From Diaphorobacter sp. HDW4A (GTDB lineage Bacteria > Pseudomonadota > Gammaproteobacteria > Burkholderiales > Burkholderiaceae_C): DNA of 64,000 nt. The first letter of the stretch is position 1. The number at the start of each line of letters is the position of its first letter. A program made the translations under genes and the position numbers. The stretch spans positions 124,001-188,000 of the forward strand of contig NZ_CP049910.1 in the NCBI RefSeq assembly GCF_011305995.1. Reading direction: 5' to 3'. Shown here piece after piece: positions 1-7,815 of this stretch. Under the pieces are notes generated by a model. The model did no database searches. It saw only the letters and a list, made by a program, of their open reading frames with translations, and was not told the origin of the DNA.

Positions 1-37
1 ACATTGGCCTGCGATTTTGGATTCGTGAGCGGCCTGC

Positions 38-196
38 CTAATTGGCATCGGAGAAGGTCGTGCGGCTGACTTCTGATATTCCGTGCAGTCGTCTTCTGAA
101 AATGACAAAAGCGATTGCAAAACCACAAAGCAATACAATCCAAAAAATTTGCTTAATGATTTTTTCGTGTTCTGCAAGAAATTCCAAGATGAACAT
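38..196 (-). CDS. small single-pass membrane protein, 52 aa
   Basis: A complete short reading frame starting at ATG 196 and ending with TAG at 38. One hydrophobic stretch (about residues 17-33, IFWIVLLCGFAIAFVIF) is followed by RRR, which predicts a single membrane span with the tail in the cytoplasm. It lies 35 bp downstream of a small lipoprotein gene on the same strand, so the two probably share a transcript. Base composition is AT-rich compared with the chromosome further right, which fits acquired DNA. I do not recognise a family. The pair loosely recalls phage lysis accessory genes, but nothing in the sequence proves that. Confidence 0.5.
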   Translation of the reverse strand: MFILEFLAEHEKIIKQIFWIVLLCGFAIAFVIFRRRLHGISEVSRTTFSDAN

Positions 197-231
197 ATGT
201 ATTGCCTTTGTTTGTCTTTTTTATTGCTTAT

Positions 232-426
232 TTAATCAACCATGCGACTGTTGCCTTCTGCCCAATGTTTGACAGGCAAAGCCAAAGGAATGCCATCGTC
301 ATCAACCAAAGGTTGTTGTGTTGCGAAGATTTCAGGGTTATGAATTTCCAAAGTTGGTGAGCCTGCACACCCAACAAGAGAAAGAGCCACAAACAAAAGT
401 CCAAGCTTGTTCAATTTTGTCTCCAT
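232..426 (-). CDS. small lipoprotein, 64 aa
   Basis: The protein has a clear lipoprotein signal: a basic N-terminus, a hydrophobic core and a lipobox LSLVGC ending at Cys20. It should therefore be lipidated and anchored in the envelope. The mature part is only about 45 residues, polar, and matches no family I know. Its start overlaps nothing and faces the Xre-type regulator gene across about 115 bp. It sits upstream of the 52-aa membrane protein gene. The small size and partnership with a membrane protein resemble Rz/Rz1-like or toxin-entry modules, but that is only a guess. Confidence 0.6.
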   Translation of the reverse strand: METKLNKLGLLFVALSLVGCAGSPTLEIHNPEIFATQQPLVDDDGIPLALPVKHWAEGNSRMVD

Positions 427-465
427 GAATAGCTATCACACATCGCAACAGCCGTTCACGAATAT

Positions 466-534
466 TACCAAAAAATGGTACTCATGGGCCGTGTTCTTAT
501 GGACCGTGGTCCTTTGGACCGTAAACAATGACCA
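466..534 (+). promoter_or_regulatory. candidate autoregulatory operators of the Xre gene
   Basis: Just upstream of the regulator's ATG are a perfect inverted repeat TACCA-N5-TGGTA (466-480), a near-palindrome GGACCGTGGTCC (501-512) and a further GGACCGT copy (516-522). Small Xre/C-protein-type regulators usually bind paired short dyads in front of their own gene, so these are plausible operators for the protein encoded at 542. The binding assignment is inference. Confidence 0.35.
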
Positions 535-541
535 TAGGGGC

Positions 542-808
542 ATGGCTCGTAAACCCTTACCCTCAGCAGAACGCCCACCCGTATTAGTTAGATTTGGTCT
601 AGCTGTGCGTCAGTTCAGGAAGCTACGCGGAATGACACAGGAAGCATTTGCAGATGCCTGTGGGATTGACCGTAGCTACATGGGTGGGGTGGAGCGAGGA
701 GAGCGAAATCTGGCTCTCGTCAATGTGGCTCGCATCATTGAGACACTAGATATGAAGCCTTCAGAGTTCTTCAAAGCTTTGGATGCTATGGAAGAAGTAG
801 TAAAGTAA
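542..808 (+). CDS. Xre-family helix-turn-helix regulator, 88 aa
   Basis: A compact DNA-binding protein consisting of little more than one Cro/C1-type HTH (about residues 15-75: FRKLRGMTQEAFADACG, then IDRSYMGGVERGERN, then LVNVARIIETLDM). The frame is open further upstream, but ATG 542 gives a normal Xre length, and the candidate operators lie directly in front of it. Proteins of this size include restriction-modification controller (C) proteins and phage-type repressors. No methylase or endonuclease gene is visible in this window, though the left edge cuts off the neighbourhood. Role: probable autoregulatory repressor/activator of the mobile region. Confidence 0.8.
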   Translation: MARKPLPSAERPPVLVRFGLAVRQFRKLRGMTQEAFADACGIDRSYMGGVERGERNLALVNVARIIETLDMKPSEFFKALDAMEEVVK

Positions 809-995
809 AAAATTCAAGTTATTTGATTATGGTAGAGGAAAAGTTTTTTGAAGAAAATTTGGCAACTTCAAAGAACAGCCAAAAACCTTGCTACAATTCG
901 CCGCATCGGTAGCAATGCCGGTAGCAAAATTTTTACAACAACTACCATCTAAGTAGTTGATTTATAAGATTTTTTAGGAGCGGGAACGGTTGTCC
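809..995. other. AT-rich intergenic stretch without a gene
   Basis: There is no credible coding frame. Visible features are a near-direct repeat CGGTAGCAA (909-917 and 924-932 region) and a weak hairpin AACTAC/GTAGTT at about 941-960. It ends at the left core repeat of the island. Confidence 0.5.
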
Positions 996-1009
996 CACCC
1001 TCTCCGCCA
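996..1009. repeat. left attachment core (14-bp direct repeat)
   Basis: CACCCTCTCCGCCA is repeated exactly at 10369-10382, and the two copies bracket the integrase-bearing island. The sequence equals the 3' acceptor end of a typical bacterial tRNA-Ser (CCTCTCC, discriminator G, CCA), the classic target of P4-type integrases. No intact tRNA-Ser is present beside either copy in the window, so the original target is probably outside it or degraded. Confidence 0.6.
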
Positions 1010-1024
1010 AGTCACTAGCAAACA

Positions 1025-1047
1025 AGCGCCTTCTGGGGCGCTTTTTT
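1025..1047 (+). terminator. rho-independent terminator inside the left island end
   Basis: The hairpin AGCGCC / GGCGCT (1025-1030 and 1037-1042) is followed directly by a run of T to 1047. It would stop transcription entering the island from the left before the DUF4145 gene. Confidence 0.65.
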
Positions 1048-1051
1048 GTTG

Positions 1052-1075
1052 TACCCATCAATCTACCCATCAATT
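1052..1075. repeat. left arm-type integrase site (24-bp repeat)
   Basis: The block contains two tandem copies of TACCCATCAA and recurs with one mismatch at 10227-10250, in the same orientation, just inside the other end of the island. Paired short direct repeats flanking a core are what lambda/P4-type integrases bind with their N-terminal arm domain. This assignment rests on position and repetition. Confidence 0.55.
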
Positions 1076-1081
1076 CGTGAG

Positions 1082-1837
1082 GTGCTTGTGGCCAACTTCC
1101 CTTGGACTTGCCCATCGTGTGGCGCCCACACAGTGATCACGGAGCCGAACGTAGACCAAGGAAGTACGATGGTTTGGTGTCGATCGACCTTGGACGGCTC
1201 AGTGATCTCACTAGGGTACAAGCTCATTGAGTGCCCGAATACGTCGTGCAAGAAGCAGTCATTTGAAGTCACTGCGACTCACGGACGGCGCGTAGAGACA
1301 AAACTCGGCGGCTATACATTTGTCGAAAAAAGGCCGGTTGGTATTGGTAAATTCACGTTCCTACCAACTTCTTCGCAGCCGCTTTCAATTTACGTTCCAA
1401 AACATGTAGCAGAGGATTACAACGAAGCATCCTTGATCTCATCGCTTAGTCCTAAGGCGTCAGCTACGTTGGCTCGTCGCGCTCTACAGGGGATGGTGAG
1501 AGACTTTTTTCAGGTAGCTGGTAAGCGAACGCTCCACCAAGAGCTGGAAGCCGTCAAGAACCTGTGTGATGCTGACCTCTACGATGCGATGATGGCGGTA
1601 AAGAGTGTCGGCAACATTGGAGCTCATCCTGAACAAGACGTGAGCTTGATGGTTGATGTTGAACTCGGAGAGGCTGAAACGCTGTTGAATCTGATTCATC
1701 TGCTAGATCAGGAGTGGTATGTTGCTCGTGCGACAAAGTCAGAGCGAATTGCAAAAATGAAGGCGCTTGGTGTCGCCAAGCAGTTGGCAATCACCGCTAC
1801 GGCCTCGCCAACGGTCCAAAACACGAGTACTCCCTAG
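1082..1837 (+). CDS. DUF4145-domain protein with zinc ribbon
   Basis: About 251 aa from GTG 1082. The frame is open back to a TTG at 1046, but that would run through the arm repeat. The N-terminus carries a probable zinc ribbon, CPSCG near the start and CPNTSC about 35 residues later. The C-terminal half (SPKASATLARRALQGMVRDFF onward, with VKSVGNIGAHPE) is the DUF4145 domain, an all-helical domain often found alone or fused to restriction-type nucleases. It is the only island gene on the plus strand and lies at the end opposite the integrase, the usual cargo position in satellites. A defence role is possible but unproven. The domain call is firm; the function is unknown. Confidence 0.75.
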   Translation: MLVANFPWTCPSCGAHTVITEPNVDQGSTMVWCRSTLDGSVISLGYKLIECPNTSCKKQSFEVTATHGRRVETKLGGYTFVEKRPVGIGKFTFLPTSSQPLSIYVPKHVAEDYNEASLISSLSPKASATLARRALQGMVRDFFQVAGKRTLHQELEAVKNLCDADLYDAMMAVKSVGNIGAHPEQDVSLMVDVELGEAETLLNLIHLLDQEWYVARATKSERIAKMKALGVAKQLAITATASPTVQNTSTP

Positions 1838-1954
1838 TTCAAGCATCCCAATCTGCGTTGTTTGAAATTCAGCGCGTATGCGGCCTAGCGGTGGATGGGG
1901 CCGCAATCAGCTACCCCTAAAAAACGAATTTTCTATCCTGACAGCGTAAAAAAA

Positions 1955-2003
1955 GTGGTCTCATGCCGGTCCTTGTAGGGAGGTCCGTCAACTTCGAGAC
2001 CAC
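1955..2003. repeat. 8-bp inverted repeat with 33-nt loop
   Basis: GTGGTCTC (1955-1962) pairs with GAGACCAC (1996-2003) in the gap between the DUF4145 gene and the capsid gene. It has no T-run of its own. It may be an RNA hairpin or a protein binding site; I cannot tell which. Confidence 0.35.
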
Positions 2004-2015
2004 CCCTCTCCATGA

Positions 2016-2050
2016 AGAAAGCCCGCGAGGCGTGACCCTGCGGGCTTTCT
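2016..2050. terminator. bidirectional terminator between convergent genes
   Basis: An 11-bp perfect stem AGAAAGCCCGC / GCGGGCTTTCT with a 13-nt loop lies between the convergent DUF4145 (+) and capsid (-) genes. A/T-rich edges on the stem make it usable in both directions. The rest of 1838-2161 holds no gene. Confidence 0.7.
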
Positions 2051-2161
2051 GCCAACCGCGCTAGCCAATCCGCTAGCCGCTGACTGTCGGGGTTTTCTTG
2101 ATCGTGGCACTCACCGACTAATCCACGTCCGGGTGTCTTGGCCCGCCCGGCACGGTGTCAC

Positions 2162-3292
2162 TCAGGGTGCAGCGAACTCGCCACGCACCAGCAGATCGGG
2201 ACGCATCACAGCCAGCGCCACGCGCTCCTCTGCAAGGATCGCCACGAGGTTGCGGCTGAAGAAGTCGGCGTGTTGCGTTGCCACCTCCACAGTCGCCTCC
2301 TGACGGTCGTAGAGCTTGGCAGCGCGGGCGAAATCACCGACAAGGAAACCGTTCTCGGTCATCGCATCCGACACCACCACCGGCACACGCCAAGCCACTG
2401 TGCGGCCATTGGAGTCAGTCACAGCGAAGGTGGACAGGTAGCGGCCTTCGCCGTCCTTCTCCAGCTCCAAGCGTTCCAGTGCAACCGGATTGATGACAAT
2501 GCCGGATGCCACACCTCGGGCGAGCTGGATCTGAGTCACTGCGCGGCGCATGGTGTCGTTGGCCTTGTCGCCTACCTGCGCACGGTTGTATGCCGTGGCC
2601 TTAGTCATCAGGCCGTGGATGTTGGAGCCAGTGCCATCGCCTGCCAAGAGCTGGGAGTCCTCGGTCAGGCGTAGCGCATCACGCAACTCCAGATCGATGT
2701 ACTCGGCAAGAGCCACCTGATCATCGAGAATCTGACGGGATGCGGGAATCCAGCATGCGATGGTGCGGACATGGGTGGTCTCCAGCGTCCAGCTCATTGA
2801 CAGTTCTGCCTTGGCATCGCCTTCATTCGCTTGGATACCAGCAGCTCCGGCGCGAGAGCCACGCACATACTCGATTGCGCCCGCTGCGGTCGGTTGCACC
2901 TGGAGCAGATCACGCACGCTCGATGGGCGGGAGAGTGGGCCGTAGATCGTGGGGTCACGTTGGGCCAGCGTTGGGAGGTTGTCGCTTGTGATGGCCGAGC
3001 GAGTGGCAAAGAAACCCGCCAGACCCGCACGGGTTGTCTTGGCTACGCTGCTACGCAGACCATCGATATCGAGCGACCGCACCAGCTCGGGGCCAACACT
3101 GTGACCAGCAGAGCGCACAGCACCACCTTGGGAGGTTTGTCCGGCTACGTGCTGCTCCAGCTCACGCAGGTTTGCCACGATTGCATCACGGCTTTCCTCG
3201 ACCGCTTTCACGCGCTGGTTTGCTGCATCAATCTTCTTGTTGGCTGCATCGGTGAATTCACGCAGGACAGGCTTCAGTTCTTCGAGGTTCAT
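2162..3292 (-). CDS. HK97-type phage major capsid protein
   Basis: 376 aa, a normal length for HK97-fold capsid proteins. Residues 1-80 form a charged, probably coiled-coil delta (scaffold) domain that the prohead protease removes. The rest shows the family's hallmarks, including LLAGDGTGSNIHGLM near residue 218 and a C-terminal segment (about 320-365) with RVALAVMRPDLLV. It lies directly downstream (3 bp gap) of the prohead protease on the minus strand, the standard head-gene order. No portal, terminase or connector gene follows; a terminator and an unrelated convergent gene come next. It would self-assemble into proheads. Whether this element makes its own small capsid cannot be read from sequence. 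Confidence 0.92.
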   Translation of the reverse strand: MNLEELKPVLREFTDAANKKIDAANQRVKAVEESRDAIVANLRELEQHVAGQTSQGGAVRSAGHSVGPELVRSLDIDGLRSSVAKTTRAGLAGFFATRSAITSDNLPTLAQRDPTIYGPLSRPSSVRDLLQVQPTAAGAIEYVRGSRAGAAGIQANEGDAKAELSMSWTLETTHVRTIACWIPASRQILDDQVALAEYIDLELRDALRLTEDSQLLAGDGTGSNIHGLMTKATAYNRAQVGDKANDTMRRAVTQIQLARGVASGIVINPVALERLELEKDGEGRYLSTFAVTDSNGRTVAWRVPVVVSDAMTENGFLVGDFARAAKLYDRQEATVEVATQHADFFSRNLVAILAEERVALAVMRPDLLVRGEFAAP

Positions 3293-3295
3293 GGT

Positions 3296-3940
3296 TTATT
3301 TCCTTTCAAAGGAGACGGCTGCGGCACGGATGGCCGCGATGAGTTCTTCGGATTCGTCGGGCATGCCAAGACCGGCAAATCCCTTCGCGGCGATGCTTCG
3401 TGCCTCTCGTCGTGAGAAGCCGATTTGCTCGAGCGCTTCTTCCATGCCCCGGATGGTTGTGGGCTTGGCGATTGGCGACCTGACTGCGCTGATGCGCGCT
3501 GATGTGTCTGCGGGTACGGACACCACGGAAATCTCTTGCAGATCCACCCGGTTGAAGTAGGTGATTCCGTTTGAAAACTCGGTGTCGTCGTCGGAGTAGT
3601 TGAAGCCGACAGACAGGCCGTTCACATCGCCAGCACGCAGGTGCTCGAAGGTGCGACGGCCTCCCTCGGTTTGCAGATTGATTTGCCCGGTGACCTTCAG
3701 GCCTCGGGCGTCTTCTGTGATGGATGTCCAGCGGCCAATGGGCTGGGACATGTCATGTGCCCAGAGCATTGCCGGGTTGGTTCCGCTTGCATGGTGCTGG
3801 GCGAGTGAGACCGCATATGCACCCTTCACGATGAAGGAGGAATAGCAATCGATGCCGCCGAAGACCGATGCATAGCCTTCGATCAGGCCTTGTGCCTGCG
3901 AGCGAACTTCAAGTAAGGGGAGGGAATGGTGCAGCGTCAT
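3296..3940 (-). CDS. HK97-family prohead protease (peptidase S78)
   Basis: 214 aa from ATG 3940 (MTLHHSLPLLEVR). This start is chosen over the longer open frame because family members begin a few residues before the first beta strand. Recognisable pieces are YASVFGGIDCYSSFIVKGAY, the WAHD motif with the catalytic His, and NGLSVGF with the nucleophilic Ser. It cleaves the capsid scaffold domain during head maturation. It precedes the capsid gene by 3 bp, so the two are surely co-transcribed. The C-terminal 60 residues are helical and variable, as is usual in the family. Confidence 0.9.
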   Translation of the reverse strand: MTLHHSLPLLEVRSQAQGLIEGYASVFGGIDCYSSFIVKGAYAVSLAQHHASGTNPAMLWAHDMSQPIGRWTSITEDARGLKVTGQINLQTEGGRRTFEHLRAGDVNGLSVGFNYSDDDTEFSNGITYFNRVDLQEISVVSVPADTSARISAVRSPIAKPTTIRGMEEALEQIGFSRREARSIAAKGFAGLGMPDESEELIAAIRAAAVSFERK

Positions 3941-4088
3941 AGGACTCCGTTTCCGAAAGCAAATAACAGCGCCAGCAATGGCACTGAATCGACTTCGGCA
4001 GGCATCCCGCGCTGCTGATGAAGTGGCGTTGAGCCGCATCCCGCAAGCTCAAGCACTGCGGGGGATTGTAGCGACAATTTTGGTTTGT

Positions 4089-4130
4089 ATGGCATTTATT
4101 GCAACTTTCATGGCGGTTATTGCAACCATC
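4089..4130. repeat. two 21-bp imperfect tandem repeats
   Basis: The units 4089-4109 and 4110-4130 share ATGGC--TTATTGCAAC--TC with period 21. They sit in the 227-bp gap upstream of the prohead protease gene, which has no other gene. They could be a duplicated regulator site ahead of the head genes. Confidence 0.35.
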
Positions 4131-4167
4131 ACGGGCGAGCCAATCTCACGGCCCATGACGGCGCGGT

Positions 4168-4536
4168 TCAGTTCAAGGGTTTGCGCTTGCTGGCGTCTTG
4201 GTAGGCCTTCCACAGCCCCGCGCCAGCCGCGCAGCGTTCGCCATACCCGGCGCCACGGCCAGCAGCGATGCAATCAGCGCAGCCGATGTGATGCATGTAA
4301 TAGCTCGTGGATCGCTCACGCCAGCGGGTCTGTTCTTTCCAGACATCGAGCCCGCGTTCATGGGCGTCAATCTCAGCCTCCAGCAGCTTCGCCAGCTCGT
4401 CCTTGTGGCTGCGGATCAGCGTGCGCAGTTCGTCGTTCAGCAGCGTTGCGGGCTTGACCTTGATCGTGTGTTCCGAGGTCAAGTTCAGTTGCAAACCAGC
4501 ATCGCGGAGAGTCTCCAAAATGGCGGCGGCGGTCAT
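4168..4536 (-). CDS. TubC N-terminal docking-domain-like protein
   Basis: 122 aa. Residues 1-50 (ILETLRDAGLQLNLTSEHTIKVKP then LLNDELRTLIRSHKDELAKLLEA) match the small fold named after the TubC docking domain, common as a stand-alone domain in phage and island replication blocks. The C-terminus has a CADC pair and a late Cys, a possible zinc site. It overlaps the upstream ATPase gene's stop by 1 bp, indicating coupled translation. In this context it is more likely a replication accessory factor than anything to do with polyketide synthesis. The exact role is unknown. Confidence 0.65.
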   Translation of the reverse strand: MTAAAILETLRDAGLQLNLTSEHTIKVKPATLLNDELRTLIRSHKDELAKLLEAEIDAHERGLDVWKEQTRWRERSTSYYMHHIGCADCIAAGRGAGYGERCAAGAGLWKAYQDASKRKPLN

Positions 4537-5788
4537 CAGAACTCCTCATCGCTGTCAACGTCAGCGGCAGTTTCCGTCTTCACGTCACTGGCGTTTTCTG
4601 CCGAAGATGCCCCGAAGGTGCCCAAGATGCCCTGTTTTAAAAGTTGGGCACCTTGGGCATCTTCGAGGGCATCTTCGGTTTCACCCACTGCCGCGAGCCA
4701 TTCGGTTTTGGGGATAAATCCGTCCGGCAGTGACCAGTACCAACCATCCCCAACCCCACCTTTGCGCGGCTTGACTCCCATCTTCTCGCGCACCGTCCGA
4801 ACCTGCTTTTTGCTGTAGCCCATGCCGACAATTGCTGCTTCAACTTGCTTGCTCTGGCGACAACCGTCCTTGAGTTCCGCCCACATGAGCATCGGCAAAT
4901 CCGTCTTCCCTGCGGCGACTTCTTCAATCTCCTCGTCGGGGTCTGTCAGTAGGTCACGCGCACTGCCTTGCACCGCCTTGCCCCACGCGATACGGGATGC
5001 TTGAATGCCCGGAAGCGGCTCGCTCTGCTCAAGGTGGTATTCAAAGCCGCCATCGTCCGGGCCGATGTTGGATTTGCTACGAGCAAGAATTCGTGCGTCT
5101 TCGCCATCCTCCGCACTCTTGACCTTGGCAGCAACCAGCACGATGCGAGCAACAGCAGTGAATGCCACGCTACCCACCACGCGCTGAGCTGGGTCAGTAC
5201 CTTGGCCGCCCTTGGCGAAGTGGGTGATGCCCAGCACCGCGCAATCGCAGGCGTCGGCCAGATCAACCAGTGGTTGCAGTGCTCGGCGTACTTCGGTGTT
5301 CTTGTGGCTGTCGCCAGTCACGGCAGACACGACAGGGTCAACCACCAGCAGGCGAACACCTCCGATAACGTCGATGGCTTCCCGCAGTTGCTGGAGGTCG
5401 CGGGCTGGATCAAATGGCACCACCACACCATCACGCATTGCGCCTTTGACGAAGTGACAGCGCGAGCGATCAGCCCCGGCGGCCAGCAATCGAGGTAGCA
5501 GCGTATCGGCGGGGTCGTCTTCGCCGCTCCAGATCAGCACGTTGCCTTGTTCGCAGCGATCACCATCCGGCCACCGGCCCCCATCGTCACCGTCGCCGCC
5601 ATTGCCAATGCAATCGTCGTCTTGCCCTGACCTGGAGCGCCCGCCAGAATGTGCAGCTTCTTGAGTGCGAGCCAGTATTTCCAGAGCCATGCAACCGGCT
5701 GGGGTGTCAGGTCCGCACCGCTCACCAGCACCACCCGATCCATGGGCACATGTTCAGCCATCTCAAAGGCGTCAGTAATGGCATTCAT
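4536..5788 (-). pseudogene. RepA-like AAA/RecA-fold ATPase, split by a frameshift
   Basis: Two frames together give one protein of about 415 aa. The N-terminal part starts at ATG 5788 and carries Walker A GAPGQGKTT. The rest, down to 4536, carries NVLIWSGEDDPADTL, Walker B VRLLVVDPV and the ITHFAKGGQGTD sensor region. The frames meet at the G5 run at 5578-5582 (minus-strand G's). One added G would restore a continuous TMGGRWPDG reading, as expected for this family. These are RepA/RSF1010-type hexameric helicase-like ATPases found next to satellite primases. It is either a real 1-nt deletion or a sequencing slip. It overlaps the primase stop by 4 bp. Confidence 0.8.
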
Positions 5789-6621
5789 TGCGATGCCTCC
5801 TTTTCTTGAATCAGGCGCTTCAAATCGTTGAAATCTGAGTCCTTCGGGCCACGTTGCAGGCCGTTGAAATCAGGCTTCATCAGCAGGCCACCGACAGCGC
5901 GAGCGGCTTCCGTGGCGGCGGTCAGGCCGGGGTTGCCGGGTGTCGTCCAATCGTCATCAGCGGCGATGTACAGATCGATGCACGGATACTTGGCGCGCAG
6001 AGCCTTGGCGACTGGCAACAGGTTGCCGCTGTTGAATGCCACCGCTACGGCGCTGCCCGCGTCCTCGTGGATCGTGCTGGCCGTCGCATAGCCCTCTGCG
6101 ATCACGATGAGCCCCGATGGCCTGCCAATCGAGTGATAGCAACCCTTCACGCGACCACCGAAAAGAAAGCGCTTGTCGCCACTGCGGTCGATGGTCTGCA
6201 AGCTGTGCAGCACGCCATTCGAGTCACGCACCGGCACCAGCAACACACCATCCAGAACCCGCAGACCGTGGGCCTTCACGCCCTTGGCTGTGAGGTAGGG
6301 ATGATCCAGAACTGGAGCGGATGCAAGCCAGCGCAGGCCAGCTTCTGCAGCGGCCTGAGCCTGCCTCTCGCGCTGCTCGGCGTCGTGTTGCTTCCTGAGT
6401 GCATCCATGCGGCGCTTGTAGGCCTTGCGCTCAGTGTCGGAAAGCTCTCTCTCGTCGCGCTTGCTGACGATCAGGCCGCATTTGAAGCAGTGCGCAATGC
6501 CGTGGTCGTGCGAGAGGATCGTCACGCCCATATCCTTCTTGCGGGGCTTGGTGCCGCAGGCTGGGCAGCAAATCCGGTGATCTCCCGGCTCCAGCTCATG
6601 CCATGGAATTGGGTGAGTCAT
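5785..6621 (-). CDS. TOPRIM-domain primase with zinc-binding head
   Basis: 278 aa. The N-terminus has a zinc-binding motif, CPAC near residue 19 and HCFKCG near residue 44, as in DnaG/P4-alpha-type primases. A TOPRIM fold follows: GLIVIAEGYATASTI holds the catalytic Glu, and YIAADDD the acidic triad. The protein would make RNA primers for replication of the element. It lies between a small gene upstream and the RepA-like ATPase downstream, overlapping each by 4 bp (ATGA), so the block is a translationally coupled replication operon. It lacks the fused helicase domain of P4 alpha; that part is encoded by the separate ATPase gene. Confidence 0.85.
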   Translation of the reverse strand: MTHPIPWHELEPGDHRICCPACGTKPRKKDMGVTILSHDHGIAHCFKCGLIVSKRDERELSDTERKAYKRRMDALRKQHDAEQRERQAQAAAEAGLRWLASAPVLDHPYLTAKGVKAHGLRVLDGVLLVPVRDSNGVLHSLQTIDRSGDKRFLFGGRVKGCYHSIGRPSGLIVIAEGYATASTIHEDAGSAVAVAFNSGNLLPVAKALRAKYPCIDLYIAADDDWTTPGNPGLTAATEAARAVGGLLMKPDFNGLQRGPKDSDFNDLKRLIQEKEASQ

Positions 6622-7000
6622 GGTGCCACCTTCCTTGCCGCAAGATGCTCCTTGAACAGTGCGTCAAAGGCCGTGTCCAGTGTGGATTTGGCAACGCCGA
6701 GAATGGTCTCAACTGCATGAAAAATGATGTTGTCTTTGCTCTCGTTGACCATCCCCACAATGGCAAGCGTCGATGCGATATGACCGCTCAAATCTTCCAG
6801 AGAGTCATAGGCGGGCTCACCACGCAAAGCAGCTTCCTCGAATTGATCGTCCAACCAATCGATCAGACGAACGGCCCCAATTCGGCATCTGTTCCCGCAT
6901 CTTCCACTGCCTTGCGGGCAATCGCCATTGCCTCTACAACCTTGCTTTTTGCAACGTCGAATGCGACCTTTGCAGCATCGTCTTTGATGGTGGTCTTCAT
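6618..7000 (-). pseudogene. hypothetical island protein, frameshifted
   Basis: From ATG 7000 the frame reads MKTTIKDDAAKVAFDVAKSK and continues to DAELGPFV before TGA at 6863-6865. The neighbouring frame from there reads on as RLIDWLDDQFEEAALRGEPA and ends at 6618 with an ATGA overlap to the primase. One extra G in the G4 run at 6875-6878 would join them smoothly (DAELGAVRLIDWLDDQF). The joined product of about 127 aa is helical and acidic, and belongs to no family I know. The lesion is the same kind as in the ATPase gene. Confidence 0.6.
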
Positions 7001-7299
7001 GCTGCACCTCCCTCGTATGGGATTGCCAAACCAAAGATTTTTTGGTGCATCTCTTTGGCCGTGGTGCCGTCCTCATCAAGGTACGCCATCAGCATTCCGT
7101 TGAGAGCGAATATGCGTGTGCCGAAGCAGCGCAGCAGGCCTTCAAACTTCACATCACCATCAACCTCATCGGCCATCAACGTGACCGCCTGAGCGATGGC
7201 GCTGATGTCCCTTGTGCATTGCAGCGCGAGCATTCGGCGTTCTTCTTGGCAAGGCTCCGCCTGCACCGCTGAGCCAGCGGCGTTTTTCTTGGTGGTCAT
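6997..7299 (-). CDS. hypothetical island protein, 100 aa
   Basis: A complete frame from ATG 7299. It is mostly helical (TRDISAIAQAVTLMADEVDG and MAYLDEDGTTAKEMHQKIFG), soluble, with two Cys residues. It ends in an ATGA overlap with the next gene and starts 3 bp after the previous one, so it is part of the coupled replication operon. I recognise no family. Position suggests a small replication or regulatory accessory protein. Confidence 0.6.
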   Translation of the reverse strand: MTTKKNAAGSAVQAEPCQEERRMLALQCTRDISAIAQAVTLMADEVDGDVKFEGLLRCFGTRIFALNGMLMAYLDEDGTTAKEMHQKIFGLAIPYEGGAA

Positions 7300-7302
7300 G
7301 GG

Positions 7303-7815
7303 TTAGCCCTCCGTGCTCAGATCGAGACTGCGCAGGGCAGCGAGCGCTTGGACAGCTTTGCGGCGTGCTCCGGCCACGTTGGCTTGTGGCTGGGACAGGT
7401 AATGCACGGCCATGCTCAGGGCATTGTGAGCATCAGCGTGATGTTGGATAGGGGTGCCCTTGTTGGGCGTGATGGCAGCGCGGCGGCTGGCCTTGGTGAT
7501 GACGGTCATGGTCTGGATTCCTGCTGGAGAATCAGGGGAAACCACCGTTTGCGTTTTCAAGCGCATAGGGTGGACGAGATGTTGAAAACACGGGTTCAGC
7601 CGTGCGGACGTCCTCGCGGATAGCCCCATCTCGCCCGAAACCATGGGAGATGATGCGCGCAAACGCACCAGCCCGGAAATTTTGGGCATGACAAAACCCC
7701 GCTTTTCGATGGGGGTTGCAAACGCTGAACCAGAGGTGTTTTCAAGCACCGGGCCTCTCGGCTTGCCACCAGTATAGCGACGACGTGAGATTACGCAAGA
7801 CATTCCGCACCTCAC
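7303..7815 (-). CDS. hypothetical island protein (short or long form)
   Basis: The frame is open from GTG 7815, which overlaps the stop of the AlpA-like gene by 4 bp (GTGA), to TAA at 7303. That gives 170 aa and fits the coupled-overlap style of the operon. The first 100 residues are basic and low in secondary-structure signal (RYTGGKPRGPV, SPMVSGEMGLSARTSARLN). They recall the poorly understood leader proteins predicted in P4-like elements (Ash-type), though the match is weak. A shorter start at ATG 7509 gives 68 aa, with a helical C-terminus (HHADAHNALSMAVHYL, ARRKAVQALAALRSLDL) that looks like the better-conserved part. I cannot choose between them. Confidence 0.45.
   Translation of the reverse strand: MRCGMSCVISRRRYTGGKPRGPVLENTSGSAFATPIEKRGFVMPKISGLVRLRASSPMVSGEMGLSARTSARLNPCFQHLVHPMRLKTQTVVSPDSPAGIQTMTVITKASRRAAITPNKGTPIQHHADAHNALSMAVHYLSQPQANVAGARRKAVQALAALRSLDLSTEG

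Noticed and set aside
42..272. 76-aa plus-strand frame at the left edge
   Set aside because: It runs antisense over the 52-aa membrane protein and the lipoprotein tail, has no ribosome site and no family features. The minus-strand reading has a clear membrane span and lipobox.
900..1009. Possible tRNA-Ser ending at the left core
   Set aside because: Only the acceptor 3' end (CCTCTCCGCCA) is present. No matching 5' GGAGAGG, anticodon arm or proper T-arm precedes it at the expected distance.
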